A stretch of DNA of 64,000 nt, taken from assembly GCA_015058045.1 (NCBI GenBank), contig SVDC01000016.1:1-64000 (forward strand), in the 5' to 3' direction. The notes beneath the pieces were generated by a model. That model worked only from the letters and a program-made list of their open reading frames with translations. It was not told the origin of the DNA and searched no databases. Source of the DNA: Cellulosilyticum sp. GTDB taxonomy: Bacteria; Bacillota; Clostridia; Lachnospirales; Cellulosilyticaceae. The translations under genes and the position numbers were made by a program. Shown in pieces: positions 11,265 through 19,997 of this stretch. Each line of letters opens with the position of its first letter. The stretch's first letter is position 1.

Positions 11265-11960
11265 ATGGAGGTGTTTGTATTGAAGATTTTTTTACCGCAA
11301 AAGCTACTGATTTTACTCACCTGCCTACTTGTTAGTTCTTCTTCTATTTATGCTTTTATTAATTTTTCACCTAAAAAACTAGAAGTAGAATATCAGGAAG
11401 CAGATGTGGTTTTACCTAATGGACATATTATTAAAGACTATATTGTCTCTGGAGAAGGAAAAGTATTTATTCCTTATGAATTAGTAGAACATATGATGAA
11501 TGAACCTATTTTATGGGATAGTGAAAGTAAAACTTTAAATGTAGGCAATATTCCTACTGCAGCGGTCATGAGTGATAAACTTAAGATTTATCATTATGAC
11601 TATGATTCCATTCATGCTTTTTTATACTGCCCAGATGCTAAAACCAATAAGCCAATGAATATGGCAAATGAAGTCCATGAAAATGGGTATTCTTTTACCA
11701 ATGTGATCTCTGCCTCTTTTAAACTTGGTCAAGCTTATCATAATATTACAGGTTCTCTTGGCTGTGAGGATTTTAAAGCAAGTAGCGGACAGGTGGATTT
11801 TTATCTAGATGATACCCTCATTGCAACTCAAAAATTAAAAGCAAATGATTTGCCTCATACCATAAACTTAGATGTCACAGGCGGCAATCAGCTTAAACTT
11901 GTTTTCTCCTATTTTAAGCCTGACACACAAATTAACTTTGCCGATGTTTATATTGACTAA
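11265..11960 (+). CDS. Exported protein with copper-amine-oxidase-like stalk domain and NPCBM-like C-terminal region
   Basis: N-terminal hydrophobic segment; KVFIPYELVEHMMNEPILWDSESKTLNVG stalk motif; C-terminal beta-rich YHNITGSLGCED...GQVDFYLDDTLI. Confidence 0.6.
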   Translation: MEVFVLKIFLPQKLLILLTCLLVSSSSIYAFINFSPKKLEVEYQEADVVLPNGHIIKDYIVSGEGKVFIPYELVEHMMNEPILWDSESKTLNVGNIPTAAVMSDKLKIYHYDYDSIHAFLYCPDAKTNKPMNMANEVHENGYSFTNVISASFKLGQAYHNITGSLGCEDFKASSGQVDFYLDDTLIATQKLKANDLPHTINLDVTGGNQLKLVFSYFKPDTQINFADVYID

Positions 11961-11994
11961 TAACGCTTAACTCTTTCTATATACAAAAAGACAT

Positions 11995-12031
11995 TTCCAA
12001 AAAGGCGTTTGCCTTTAGGAGATGTCTTTTT
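11995..12031. terminator. Bidirectional terminator between convergent genes
   Basis: aaaaagacattt...ggagatgtcttttt with inner aaaggcgtttgccttt. Confidence 0.75.
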
Positions 12032-12057
12032 GTTTTAGTACTTATAAAAATGGCTCT

Positions 12058-12900
12058 CTAGCCTTTAACCGCACCTACTGCCACACCTTTAATAATGTGC
12101 TTCTGGCAGCAGAGATAGAAAATGATAATAGGCACAATAGCTAATACAAGCATGGCCATCATCGCACCCATATCTATAGAACCATAGCCACCTTTTAAAT
12201 ATTGAATGGCAATTGGTATAGTTTTATAGTCTGTTCCAATCAGTAAGTAAGGTAATAAGTAGTCATTCCAAATCCACATGGCATTTAAGATGGCTACTGT
12301 AGTAATAATCGGTTTAAGCATTGGAAAAACAGTATAACGGAAAGTCTGTAGGGCATTACATCCGTCTATAACAGATGCTTCTTCTACATCTATTGGGATT
12401 GATTTCACAAATCCACAGAACATAAACACAGAAAGCCCTGCTCCAAATCCAAGGTAAATCAAAATAATACCTATTGGATTATCTAAATGAAGCATATTAG
12501 CAGTCTTTGTCATGGTGAACATAACCATTTGGAATGGTACAATCATAGAAAAGACAAACATATAATATAGGATTTGAGAAAGCTTTGTTTTAATTCTTGT
12601 AATATACCATGCTGTCATAGAAGTAAAAACAACAATAGCAAGTACAGAAGCCACTGTAATCCATAGTGAAAAACCAAAAGCTTTTAAAAATCCAATTTTC
12701 TCCATACCAGATATGTAGTTTTCAAACCCAACAAAGTTATCTACTGTTACCATTTCAAAAGGTGCATCACTAATGTATAATTTTCCTTTAAAGGAATTCA
12801 TCAGTACGATAAACACAGGATAAATAAAAATAATGGCCAGTACACTACATAAAGTGGTTAAGACAACTCTTAAAGATTTAGATTGAATTTGATTATCCAT
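12058..12900 (-). CDS. Carbohydrate ABC transporter permease (MalG/UgpE-like)
   Basis: EEASVIDGCNALQTFRYTVFPMLKP permease loop; start overlaps the upstream stop (TAATG). Confidence 0.92.
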   Translation of the reverse strand: MDNQIQSKSLRVVLTTLCSVLAIIFIYPVFIVLMNSFKGKLYISDAPFEMVTVDNFVGFENYISGMEKIGFLKAFGFSLWITVASVLAIVVFTSMTAWYITRIKTKLSQILYYMFVFSMIVPFQMVMFTMTKTANMLHLDNPIGIILIYLGFGAGLSVFMFCGFVKSIPIDVEEASVIDGCNALQTFRYTVFPMLKPIITTVAILNAMWIWNDYLLPYLLIGTDYKTIPIAIQYLKGGYGSIDMGAMMAMLVLAIVPIIIFYLCCQKHIIKGVAVGAVKG

Positions 12901-13742
12901 TAGCTCTCCACCTCCTTATTTCTAGTTGTTAATACCTGTGGCAGTGAGATTAGTGCAACGATAATAAAGAATACAACAGCCTTTGCTTGACCAACGCCTT
13001 CCCACCCCACACGTCCATAGAAGGTTGAATAAATATCTAATGCCATCATGGCTGTTTTATTAGCTGGCGCTCCTGCTGTTAAAGCAAGGTTTTGGTCAAA
13101 TAATTTAAAGGAGTTAGAAATGGTTAAAAACATACAAATCGTAATAGAAGGCATCACCATTGGAATAGTAATACTTCTTAAGATTCTACCTGGCGTCGCA
13201 CCATCAATCTTAGCCGCTTCAATCAGCGTATCTGGCACACTTTGAATCCCTGCAATATAAATAATCATCATATAACCAATGAGTTGCCAGTTCATGAGAA
13301 TAACCAATCCCCAGAAACCATACTTTGGATCATAGGTAATAGTTACACCCCATTTAGCTAATATACCATTTAATATCAAAATCCAAATATACCCTAGTAC
13401 AATACCACCAATTAAGTTAGGCATAAAAAAGACTGTTCTAAAAAGGTTTGTTCCTTTTAATCCTCTTGTTAAAAGCAGTGCTAGTAAAAAGGCAAATACA
13501 TTAATACTAATAACAGAAACCACTGCAAAACGTACGGTAAACCAAAGGGCATTTACAAATTCACCATCTTCAAAAATACGTGCATAATTCTTCAGTCCTA
13601 CCCATGTCGCATCCGTTACAGTTGTAAATTCTGTAAAGGATAAAAAGATTCCTAGTATAAAAGGTACTAGAAATGCAATTGTAAAAGCAATGAGCGTTGG
13701 AAGTACAAATATCGGAAAATACTTCTTTAAACTTTTCTCCAT
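12900..13742 (-). CDS. Carbohydrate ABC transporter permease (MalF/UgpA-like)
   Basis: EAAKIDGATPGRILRSITIPMVMP loop; TM pattern. Confidence 0.92.
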   Translation of the reverse strand: MEKSLKKYFPIFVLPTLIAFTIAFLVPFILGIFLSFTEFTTVTDATWVGLKNYARIFEDGEFVNALWFTVRFAVVSVISINVFAFLLALLLTRGLKGTNLFRTVFFMPNLIGGIVLGYIWILILNGILAKWGVTITYDPKYGFWGLVILMNWQLIGYMMIIYIAGIQSVPDTLIEAAKIDGATPGRILRSITIPMVMPSITICMFLTISNSFKLFDQNLALTAGAPANKTAMMALDIYSTFYGRVGWEGVGQAKAVVFFIIVALISLPQVLTTRNKEVES

Positions 13743-13789
13743 CCCTTTACCTCCTTAGTGTCAATTTATATTAAAGTGAAAAAGAGAGT

Positions 13790-13823
13790 GAGCTAGCCTT
13801 TAATCTAGACTCACTCTCTTTCT
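13790..13823 (-). terminator. Hairpin between binding-protein and permease genes (attenuator or mRNA-stabilising stem)
   Basis: aaagagagtgag...ctcactctcttt inverted repeat in the intergenic gap inside the operon. Confidence 0.65.
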
Positions 13824-13828
13824 AGTTA

Positions 13829-15181
13829 TTATGATTGAGCTTTAGCAGCTACTTCAGATTTCCATGCTTCTTGTACTGCTGTTACAACGCCATCCCATTC
13901 TTTTTGACCTTGAGCATATTCAAGAAGTGCATCACCGAATTTATTTTTAAATTCTTCACTTGGGAATGCTGCAAATGTCCATGGAACAGAAGTTACATCT
14001 TTAGCCATCCAGTTCGTTACTTCTTTAGCAAGTGGATCAGCTGGTTTTTCTGTTTCTTCAAATGTATTAAATGGTGCAATGAAACCTAAGTCATTGGTTA
14101 CATAAGCTTTACCTGTTTCACTTGAGAATAACCATTCTAGGAATGCAATAGACATTTCTTGTTGTTCCTGGGATACTTTATTATTAATTGCAAAGTAGTT
14201 TTCTGTACCAATACATAAACCTTGGCTTTCTTCACCTTCTACACCTGTGTAGATTGGAAGATATTTAACAGCATCTTCTGTTACCACATTACCATCAACG
14301 GCACTAATTTGTGACCAAGCCCAGTTACCATTTTGAACCATAGCAACTTTACCTAGAGCAAATTCAGCCATGGAATCATTTACAGATTTGCTACTAAGCA
14401 TTCCTGGTTGAGTCGCAGAGTTATTAATATATAAATCAAATACATTTTTGAAGTTTTCATTATAGGTAAAGCCAACTTCTTTAGCATCTAAACCTGCTAA
14501 GATGGTGTTATCAAATGCTGTGTTATCTTTAAATTCATAGTAGAAAGGTAAATCTGCTAAGTGTGTTTGCCATCTCCACTGCTCACCAGCACTTAATGAA
14601 GTAGATGCAAAGACACCTTCAATGCCTAATTCATCTTTGTGTTTTGTCATATCTTCTACCACTTGTGAAAGTAAATCAAAGTTATTGATTTCTTCTGTTG
14701 AAGAGATAGATACGGCTTTATCAGGAAGTGCAAAGTATTTTTCCATAATAGCATTGTTATAGATAATACCATAACCTTCTACAACATATGGAATACCATA
14801 TACGCCACCTTCACTACTTACTGCTAAGCTTTGATCAGATAGATAGCTATAAAGCTTTGTATCTTTTAAGTCTTTACAATAATCTTTCCAGTTTTGATAA
14901 CCAACTGGTCCATTAATTTGGAAAATAGTAGGTGCTTTAGATTTAGCAACTTCTGATTTTAATGTTTGTTCATATGTACCACTTGCTGCTGTTTCTACTT
15001 TAACTTTTACACCTGTTTCTTTCTCATAATCTGCAGCAATTTTATCATAAATTTCTGCGCACTCTGGTTTAAAGTTTAAAAAATAAATTTCTTTTGAAGA
15101 GCTTGCATTCCCACAACCTGAAAAGATAGTTGCTAACATAGTTGTTGCTAAACATGATACGGCGATTTTTTTTGCTTTCAT
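13829..15181 (-). CDS. Carbohydrate ABC transporter extracellular substrate-binding lipoprotein
   Basis: Signal and lipobox (IFSGCGN), SBP family 1 features (GIPYVVEGYGIIYN, MVQNGNWAWS). Confidence 0.93.
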   Translation of the reverse strand: MKAKKIAVSCLATTMLATIFSGCGNASSSKEIYFLNFKPECAEIYDKIAADYEKETGVKVKVETAASGTYEQTLKSEVAKSKAPTIFQINGPVGYQNWKDYCKDLKDTKLYSYLSDQSLAVSSEGGVYGIPYVVEGYGIIYNNAIMEKYFALPDKAVSISSTEEINNFDLLSQVVEDMTKHKDELGIEGVFASTSLSAGEQWRWQTHLADLPFYYEFKDNTAFDNTILAGLDAKEVGFTYNENFKNVFDLYINNSATQPGMLSSKSVNDSMAEFALGKVAMVQNGNWAWSQISAVDGNVVTEDAVKYLPIYTGVEGEESQGLCIGTENYFAINNKVSQEQQEMSIAFLEWLFSSETGKAYVTNDLGFIAPFNTFEETEKPADPLAKEVTNWMAKDVTSVPWTFAAFPSEEFKNKFGDALLEYAQGQKEWDGVVTAVQEAWKSEVAAKAQS

Positions 15182-15217
15182 AATTTTTTACCCCCTAAAA
15201 ATTAATAATTTTTTTAA

Positions 15218-15261
15218 TTGGAAACGGTTCTAATTCAAGCTAAAGTTTTGGAACCGTTTCT
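15218..15261 (-). promoter_or_regulatory. Two LacI/CcpA-like operators upstream of the sugar ABC operon
   Basis: TTGGAAACGGTTCT (15218-15231) and TTGGAACCGTTTCT (15248-15261), near-palindromic around CG, 30 bp apart. Confidence 0.7.
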
Positions 15262-15756
15262 GATAATAGATACAAAACACTTTTTCTAATAGGCATTTCC
15301 CCTTATAAATGCTTTTACCTATTAAGCTGTAAGACTTCTTTCCCTCTAGTCATCATACTGCGACTATTTATAGCCCTATTCTTTGTATTGCTTATGTGAT
15401 TTTTAACAATTAATTTGTGTTTATATGTGTATATTAGCACCATTTATACAATACTTCAATACTTTTTTTATATAATTTTTATTATTTTCTAAACTTTATT
15501 AGTAATATTATCTATATTTTTCTACTCTCCTGCCCTTGAACGTCATGAATTTAGCTCAATTTTTATTTTATAGGGAAATATGCTTATTCTGACTTATTTA
15601 TATGTCTGCTTTTTATACAATATGCTTACTTTATCCTTTAAACATATAATAAAAAATAAAATTTTTATAAAATTCTATTTTTTATTTGACTTTTGCTTGC
15701 TAGATGTCTATAATGTGCATAGGTTACACATAAAAATTCAAAAAGGAGGTGGCACT

Positions 15757-15882
15757 ATGTTGAATATCAGATTTTCATTTAGAGGAGTTTTTATATTAGC
15801 TTCTAATTTTTATGCACCATTTAATCGTTCTTTCAACATAACCAAATATATGGCTCACCTCTTAGCACGGGTGGGTTCTTAA
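15757..15882 (+). CDS. Putative 41-aa regulatory leader peptide (BmrB-like) MLNIRFSFRGVFILASNFYAPFNRSFNITKYMAHLLARVGS
   Basis: aaaggaggt RBS 7 nt before ATG; located immediately upstream of attenuator hairpins and a BmrCD-type ABC pair. Confidence 0.65.
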   Translation: MLNIRFSFRGVFILASNFYAPFNRSFNITKYMAHLLARVGS

Positions 15883-15928
15883 CCAGACCTTTATTTTTAT
15901 GTTTGTCTCCATTTATCCATGCTATTAA

Positions 15929-15989
15929 GGTCATAGGTTGCTATGGCCTTTTGTTATTTTTAAGGTCATAGCCTTTGCTATGGCCTTTT
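15929..15989 (+). terminator. Tandem terminator-like hairpins (putative attenuator)
   Basis: GGTCATAG-gttg-CTATGGCCtttt (15929-15952) and GGTCATAGC-cttt-GCTATGGCCttttt (15964-15990). Confidence 0.75.
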
Positions 15990-16043
15990 TATCATTCATT
16001 TATTATTTATTTGTTATTTTTTGATGTGAAAAGGAGGAGTATT

Positions 16044-17798
16044 ATGCGTCGAATGTTACACTACATTCTGAAATACAAACTATTACTCGTAATTGGCACC
16101 TTGTGTATGCTCATTGTTATTGGTATTGATCAAATCTCACCCTTACTTCAAATGGCTTTAGTCGATAAAGTTATTGGAGAAGGAGAAGTAGGTTTATTCC
16201 CTACTTTAATCCTTACCATGTGTATTCTAACCATTTTTAAATCTACTTTAGGTTTTTGTAAGGAATTCATTTATGATCACATGGGTACGAAGGTGCATAG
16301 AGATTTAAAATATGAAGTATTTCAGCACATGGAAACTTTTGAATTTACCTACTATGACGATATGAACACAGGCGAACTGATGTCTCGTATTAATGAGGAT
16401 CTTGAAAACATCTGGCAAACCATTAACTTTGGACTACGTCTATTTATAGAAAATATCTTTTATTTCCTATTTAGTACCATCATTATCTTTATCTTAGACT
16501 GGCGCTTAGCGACCTTAAGTTTACTAATGATGGTTCCTATTTACTTTATTACAATGAACGTGGAAAAACACTTTGGACGCATTTATGGTGAGCTAAGTGA
16601 TCAGAAAGCGGTCATTAATACAACCGCACAAGAAGATATTGCAGGTATTAGGCTGGTTAAGGCATTTGCACGCGAACCTTTTGAAATTAGTCGTTTCTTA
16701 AAACTCAATCAAAAGTACTGTGACACCAATATGGAACTTGCTCATGTTACAGCTAGACACTTTCCTGCTATCGATTTTTGTACCAATGTTGCTTCTATTA
16801 CCATGATTATTGGTGGTGGTGTATTAATCTTAAATGATAGCTTATCTATGGGGACATTGGTGGCTTTTAGTAATTACATTTACAATTTAATCTGGCCAAT
16901 GCGTCAATTAGGTTGGCTTAGTAATATGCTTTCACGAAACAAGGCTTCTGCTCAAAAGATTTTTGATATCTTAGATCGTGAACCTAAAATTCAAAGCCCA
17001 ACTGAGCCTTATATCCCTGAAAGCATCAAAGGGGATATTGAATTTAAACATGTTTCTTTTAAATACAAAGATGAAGTCGTTCTAAAGGATATTAATTTGC
17101 ATATTCCAGCAGGCAGTAAAGTTGCCATTATGGGAACAACAGGTTCTGGTAAATCCTCTCTAATTTCCCTTATTGGCCGCTATTATGATATTTACGAAGG
17201 AGAACTTTTAATTGATGGAGTCGATGTCAGGGCCTACGACCTGTCTACACTTCGCCAGCAAATGTCTATGGTCTTTCAAGATACCTTCCTCTTCTCAAAT
17301 ACTATTGCAGATAACATAAGGTTCAGTCATCCTAATGCTTCACCTGGGGAAATAGAAGGGGTTTGTCAAACAGCTTGCATTGCGCCTTTTATTGAGCAAC
17401 TTGAAAAACAATATGATACAGAAATTGGTGAAAGAGGTCTTGGCTTATCTGGTGGCCAAAAGCAACGTCTGTCTATCGCCAGAGGCCTACTTCGTAAAGC
17501 ACCTATCTTTGTTTTAGATGATGCTACCTCTGCTCTAGATATGGAAACTGAGCACGATCTCATTACTGCGCTTAATCATCTTGATTTCCCTTGCACTAGA
17601 CTCATGATTGGTCACCGTATATCAGCTGTTAAAGATGCAGATCTCATTGTTTATTTAGAAAATGGGGAGATTAAAGAACAAGGCACACATGAAAGCCTCC
17701 TCAAAAAACAAGGACAGTATTATCAAATTTTCTTAGAACAATACAAAGACTTTTATACCTTACAGAAAGGTGGTATTTCTCTTGAAAAAACATCCTAA
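16044..17798 (+). CDS. ABC exporter half-transporter, degenerate-site subunit (BmrC-like); start refined
   Basis: ABC TM domain; Walker A GTTGSGKSS, signature LSGGQKQR, Walker B FVLDDATS (D replaces catalytic E); RBS aaaggagg before ATG 16044. Confidence 0.93.
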   Translation: MRRMLHYILKYKLLLVIGTLCMLIVIGIDQISPLLQMALVDKVIGEGEVGLFPTLILTMCILTIFKSTLGFCKEFIYDHMGTKVHRDLKYEVFQHMETFEFTYYDDMNTGELMSRINEDLENIWQTINFGLRLFIENIFYFLFSTIIIFILDWRLATLSLLMMVPIYFITMNVEKHFGRIYGELSDQKAVINTTAQEDIAGIRLVKAFAREPFEISRFLKLNQKYCDTNMELAHVTARHFPAIDFCTNVASITMIIGGGVLILNDSLSMGTLVAFSNYIYNLIWPMRQLGWLSNMLSRNKASAQKIFDILDREPKIQSPTEPYIPESIKGDIEFKHVSFKYKDEVVLKDINLHIPAGSKVAIMGTTGSGKSSLISLIGRYYDIYEGELLIDGVDVRAYDLSTLRQQMSMVFQDTFLFSNTIADNIRFSHPNASPGEIEGVCQTACIAPFIEQLEKQYDTEIGERGLGLSGGQKQRLSIARGLLRKAPIFVLDDATSALDMETEHDLITALNHLDFPCTRLMIGHRISAVKDADLIVYLENGEIKEQGTHESLLKKQGQYYQIFLEQYKDFYTLQKGGISLEKTS

Positions 17799-19551
17799 TA
17801 AATATCTTGTACCAAGACTTTTTACGTATCTTAAGCCCTATAAGTCACAAACGATCATTGCCATTATCTTGATGATTATCAGTATGTTTTGTAATATTGT
17901 TAACCCTTATCTGCTAAAGATTGCTATTGATACATACATTGCTGAAAAAAATATGGCAGGACTCCTTGGCATTGGTGGCATACTGCTAGCCCTTGGACTT
18001 ATCATCTGGGCTTTAGCACGTATCTACACCGTGAAGGTTGCCAAAATTACCAATGAAATTTTAATTAATATTCGCCATGAACTCTATACCCACATTCAAA
18101 CGCTATCTTTTGACTTTTTTGATAGTCGCCCTGTAGGTAAAATTCTGGCTAGAGTCATTGGGGATGTCAATGCCTTACAAGACCTATTTACGCAAACCAT
18201 TCAGTCTCTTGTACCAGAGCTACTGACTTTGCTTTGTGTAACCGTATTTATGTTTATCTTAAATGTAAAATTGGCACTTGCATGCTTAATCGTACTACCT
18301 GCCCTATTACTAGGTATTTTCTGGGTAGAAACCTTTTCTCGTAAGCGCTGGATGAAGTATAGAGAAACGCGCTCTACCTTAAATGGCTATACCCACGAAA
18401 GCTTTTCAGGGATGCAGGTTGTACAAGGTTTTGCAAATGAAAAACATATTTTTAAAACCTTTACAGGGCATGTGGATGAACTCAGCCACAACTTTATTCA
18501 TGCTGTAAAACTCAATGACCTCTTTTGGCCTTTAGTAGATTTATCTTGGGGTGCTGGTACTGTTATGATTTTCTATACTGGCTATCATATGGTGGTTTCT
18601 GGTGAAATTCAAATCGGAACACTTATTGCTTTTTGTATGTATGTCGGTATGTTTTGGCGTCCTATAATGAATCTCTCTTCGTTTTATAATACGCTCATTA
18701 CCAATCTCTCTGCTGCTGAGCGTATCTTTGAGATTTTGGATATCAAACCTGAGCTTTCTAGCATCGATGCTACGACAGGTAAGATGCTCCCTGATCTTTT
18801 ACCTATTGAAGGTGAGGTTTGCTTTGATCAGGTTTCCTTTGCTTATGAAACCTCTAGTCCTGTTTTAGAAAATGTAAGCTTTACGATTGCACCAGGTCAG
18901 CGTGTGGCACTAGTAGGGGAAACAGGTGCAGGAAAAACAACCATTGTTTCTTTAATTAGTCGTTTTTATGATCCAACTGCTGGAGAAATCCGTATTGATG
19001 GGCAAAATATTAAAGAAGTCTCCTTAGAGTCACTCCATCGCCAAATGGGTATTATGCTTCAAGATACCTTCCTCTTCTCCACTACAATTATGGAAAATAT
19101 CAGATATGGTAAGTTAGATGCCACAGATGAAGAAATTATAGCAGCTGCTAAAGCTGTTCATGCTCATGATTTTATTATGCAAATGCAAAAGGGCTATCAA
19201 ACGGAAGTTAATGAACGAGGCTCTAGACTTTCTCTAGGCCAAAGACAACTGATTTCCTTTGCTAGGGCCCTTCTTGCCAATCCACGTATTTTAATTTTAG
19301 ATGAGGCAACTTCCAATATTGATACACAGACAGAAATTTTGGTTCAAAAAGGTATTGAAAGACTCCTTAAAGGTCGTACTTCCTTCGTTATTGCCCACAG
19401 ACTCTCTACGATTAGAGACTGCGACCTAATTATGGTCGTTAGTAATCAGGGAATTAGCGAATGTGGTACTCACGATGAGCTGATGAAAAAGCAAGGTGAG
19501 TACTATAACCTTTATATCTCGCAATACACTTTACTGAAAGAAGAAGCCTAG
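17782..19551 (+). CDS. ABC exporter half-transporter, partner subunit (BmrD-like); likely TTG start at 17782
   Basis: Walker A GETGAGKTT, noncanonical signature LSLGQRQL, Walker B LILDEATS; overlaps the upstream gene; RBS aaaggtgg. Confidence 0.92.
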   Translation: MKKHPNKYLVPRLFTYLKPYKSQTIIAIILMIISMFCNIVNPYLLKIAIDTYIAEKNMAGLLGIGGILLALGLIIWALARIYTVKVAKITNEILINIRHELYTHIQTLSFDFFDSRPVGKILARVIGDVNALQDLFTQTIQSLVPELLTLLCVTVFMFILNVKLALACLIVLPALLLGIFWVETFSRKRWMKYRETRSTLNGYTHESFSGMQVVQGFANEKHIFKTFTGHVDELSHNFIHAVKLNDLFWPLVDLSWGAGTVMIFYTGYHMVVSGEIQIGTLIAFCMYVGMFWRPIMNLSSFYNTLITNLSAAERIFEILDIKPELSSIDATTGKMLPDLLPIEGEVCFDQVSFAYETSSPVLENVSFTIAPGQRVALVGETGAGKTTIVSLISRFYDPTAGEIRIDGQNIKEVSLESLHRQMGIMLQDTFLFSTTIMENIRYGKLDATDEEIIAAAKAVHAHDFIMQMQKGYQTEVNERGSRLSLGQRQLISFARALLANPRILILDEATSNIDTQTEILVQKGIERLLKGRTSFVIAHRLSTIRDCDLIMVVSNQGISECGTHDELMKKQGEYYNLYISQYTLLKEEA

Positions 19552-19556
19552 AAAAC

Positions 19557-19660
19557 AAAAAAAGACCACATCCAATTAAAATGATGTGCCCCTAATACGT
19601 TAGATATTAGTTCTAACATATTAGGGGCATTTCAAAACTCTAGGAAGTGGTCTCTTTTTT
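19557..19660. terminator. Long terminator with nested inner palindrome
   Basis: Outer stem aaagaccacaTCC...GGAagtggtctcttttt; inner palindrome gcccctaatacgttaga/tctaacatattaggggc (19588-19628). Confidence 0.75.
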
Positions 19661-19689
19661 ATTGTATAAAACTTCTATGAAGCAGCCAA

Positions 19690-19908
19690 TTAACCTTGCA
19701 TTAACGCTTCATAAGCTTTTAATGTCTTTTCTAATTCATCTTGATTAAATTTCTTTGCTAAGTATTTTTCTTGTTCCACTCTTCTAAGTGATTTTTCATA
19801 TTGCTCTTCAAATAGCTCTATTTCTCTAACGTCCATACCGCTTTTTACATTGACTTTACGTCTTGTACTTATAATATCTTTAATCAGTTTTTCTTTGCCT
19901 ACTGCCAT
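19690..19908 (-). CDS. Small conserved-looking hypothetical protein (72 aa, charged, helical)
   Basis: ORF with RBS aggagaaacatc; no recognisable domain. Confidence 0.6.
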   Translation of the reverse strand: MAVGKEKLIKDIISTRRKVNVKSGMDVREIELFEEQYEKSLRRVEQEKYLAKKFNQDELEKTLKAYEALMQG

Positions 19909-19997
19909 GATGTTTCTCCTCTTAAAATAATAGTCTTACTTATTATAACGCACTTTAATGGTTTTATCATCTCTCGATTATTTTCTCTTTAGACCCT

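Noticed and set aside
15580-15756. N-terminal extension of the 100-aa ORF at 15580-15882
   Set aside because: Low-complexity AT-rich codons without an RBS; only the part from ATG 15757 has a strong RBS.
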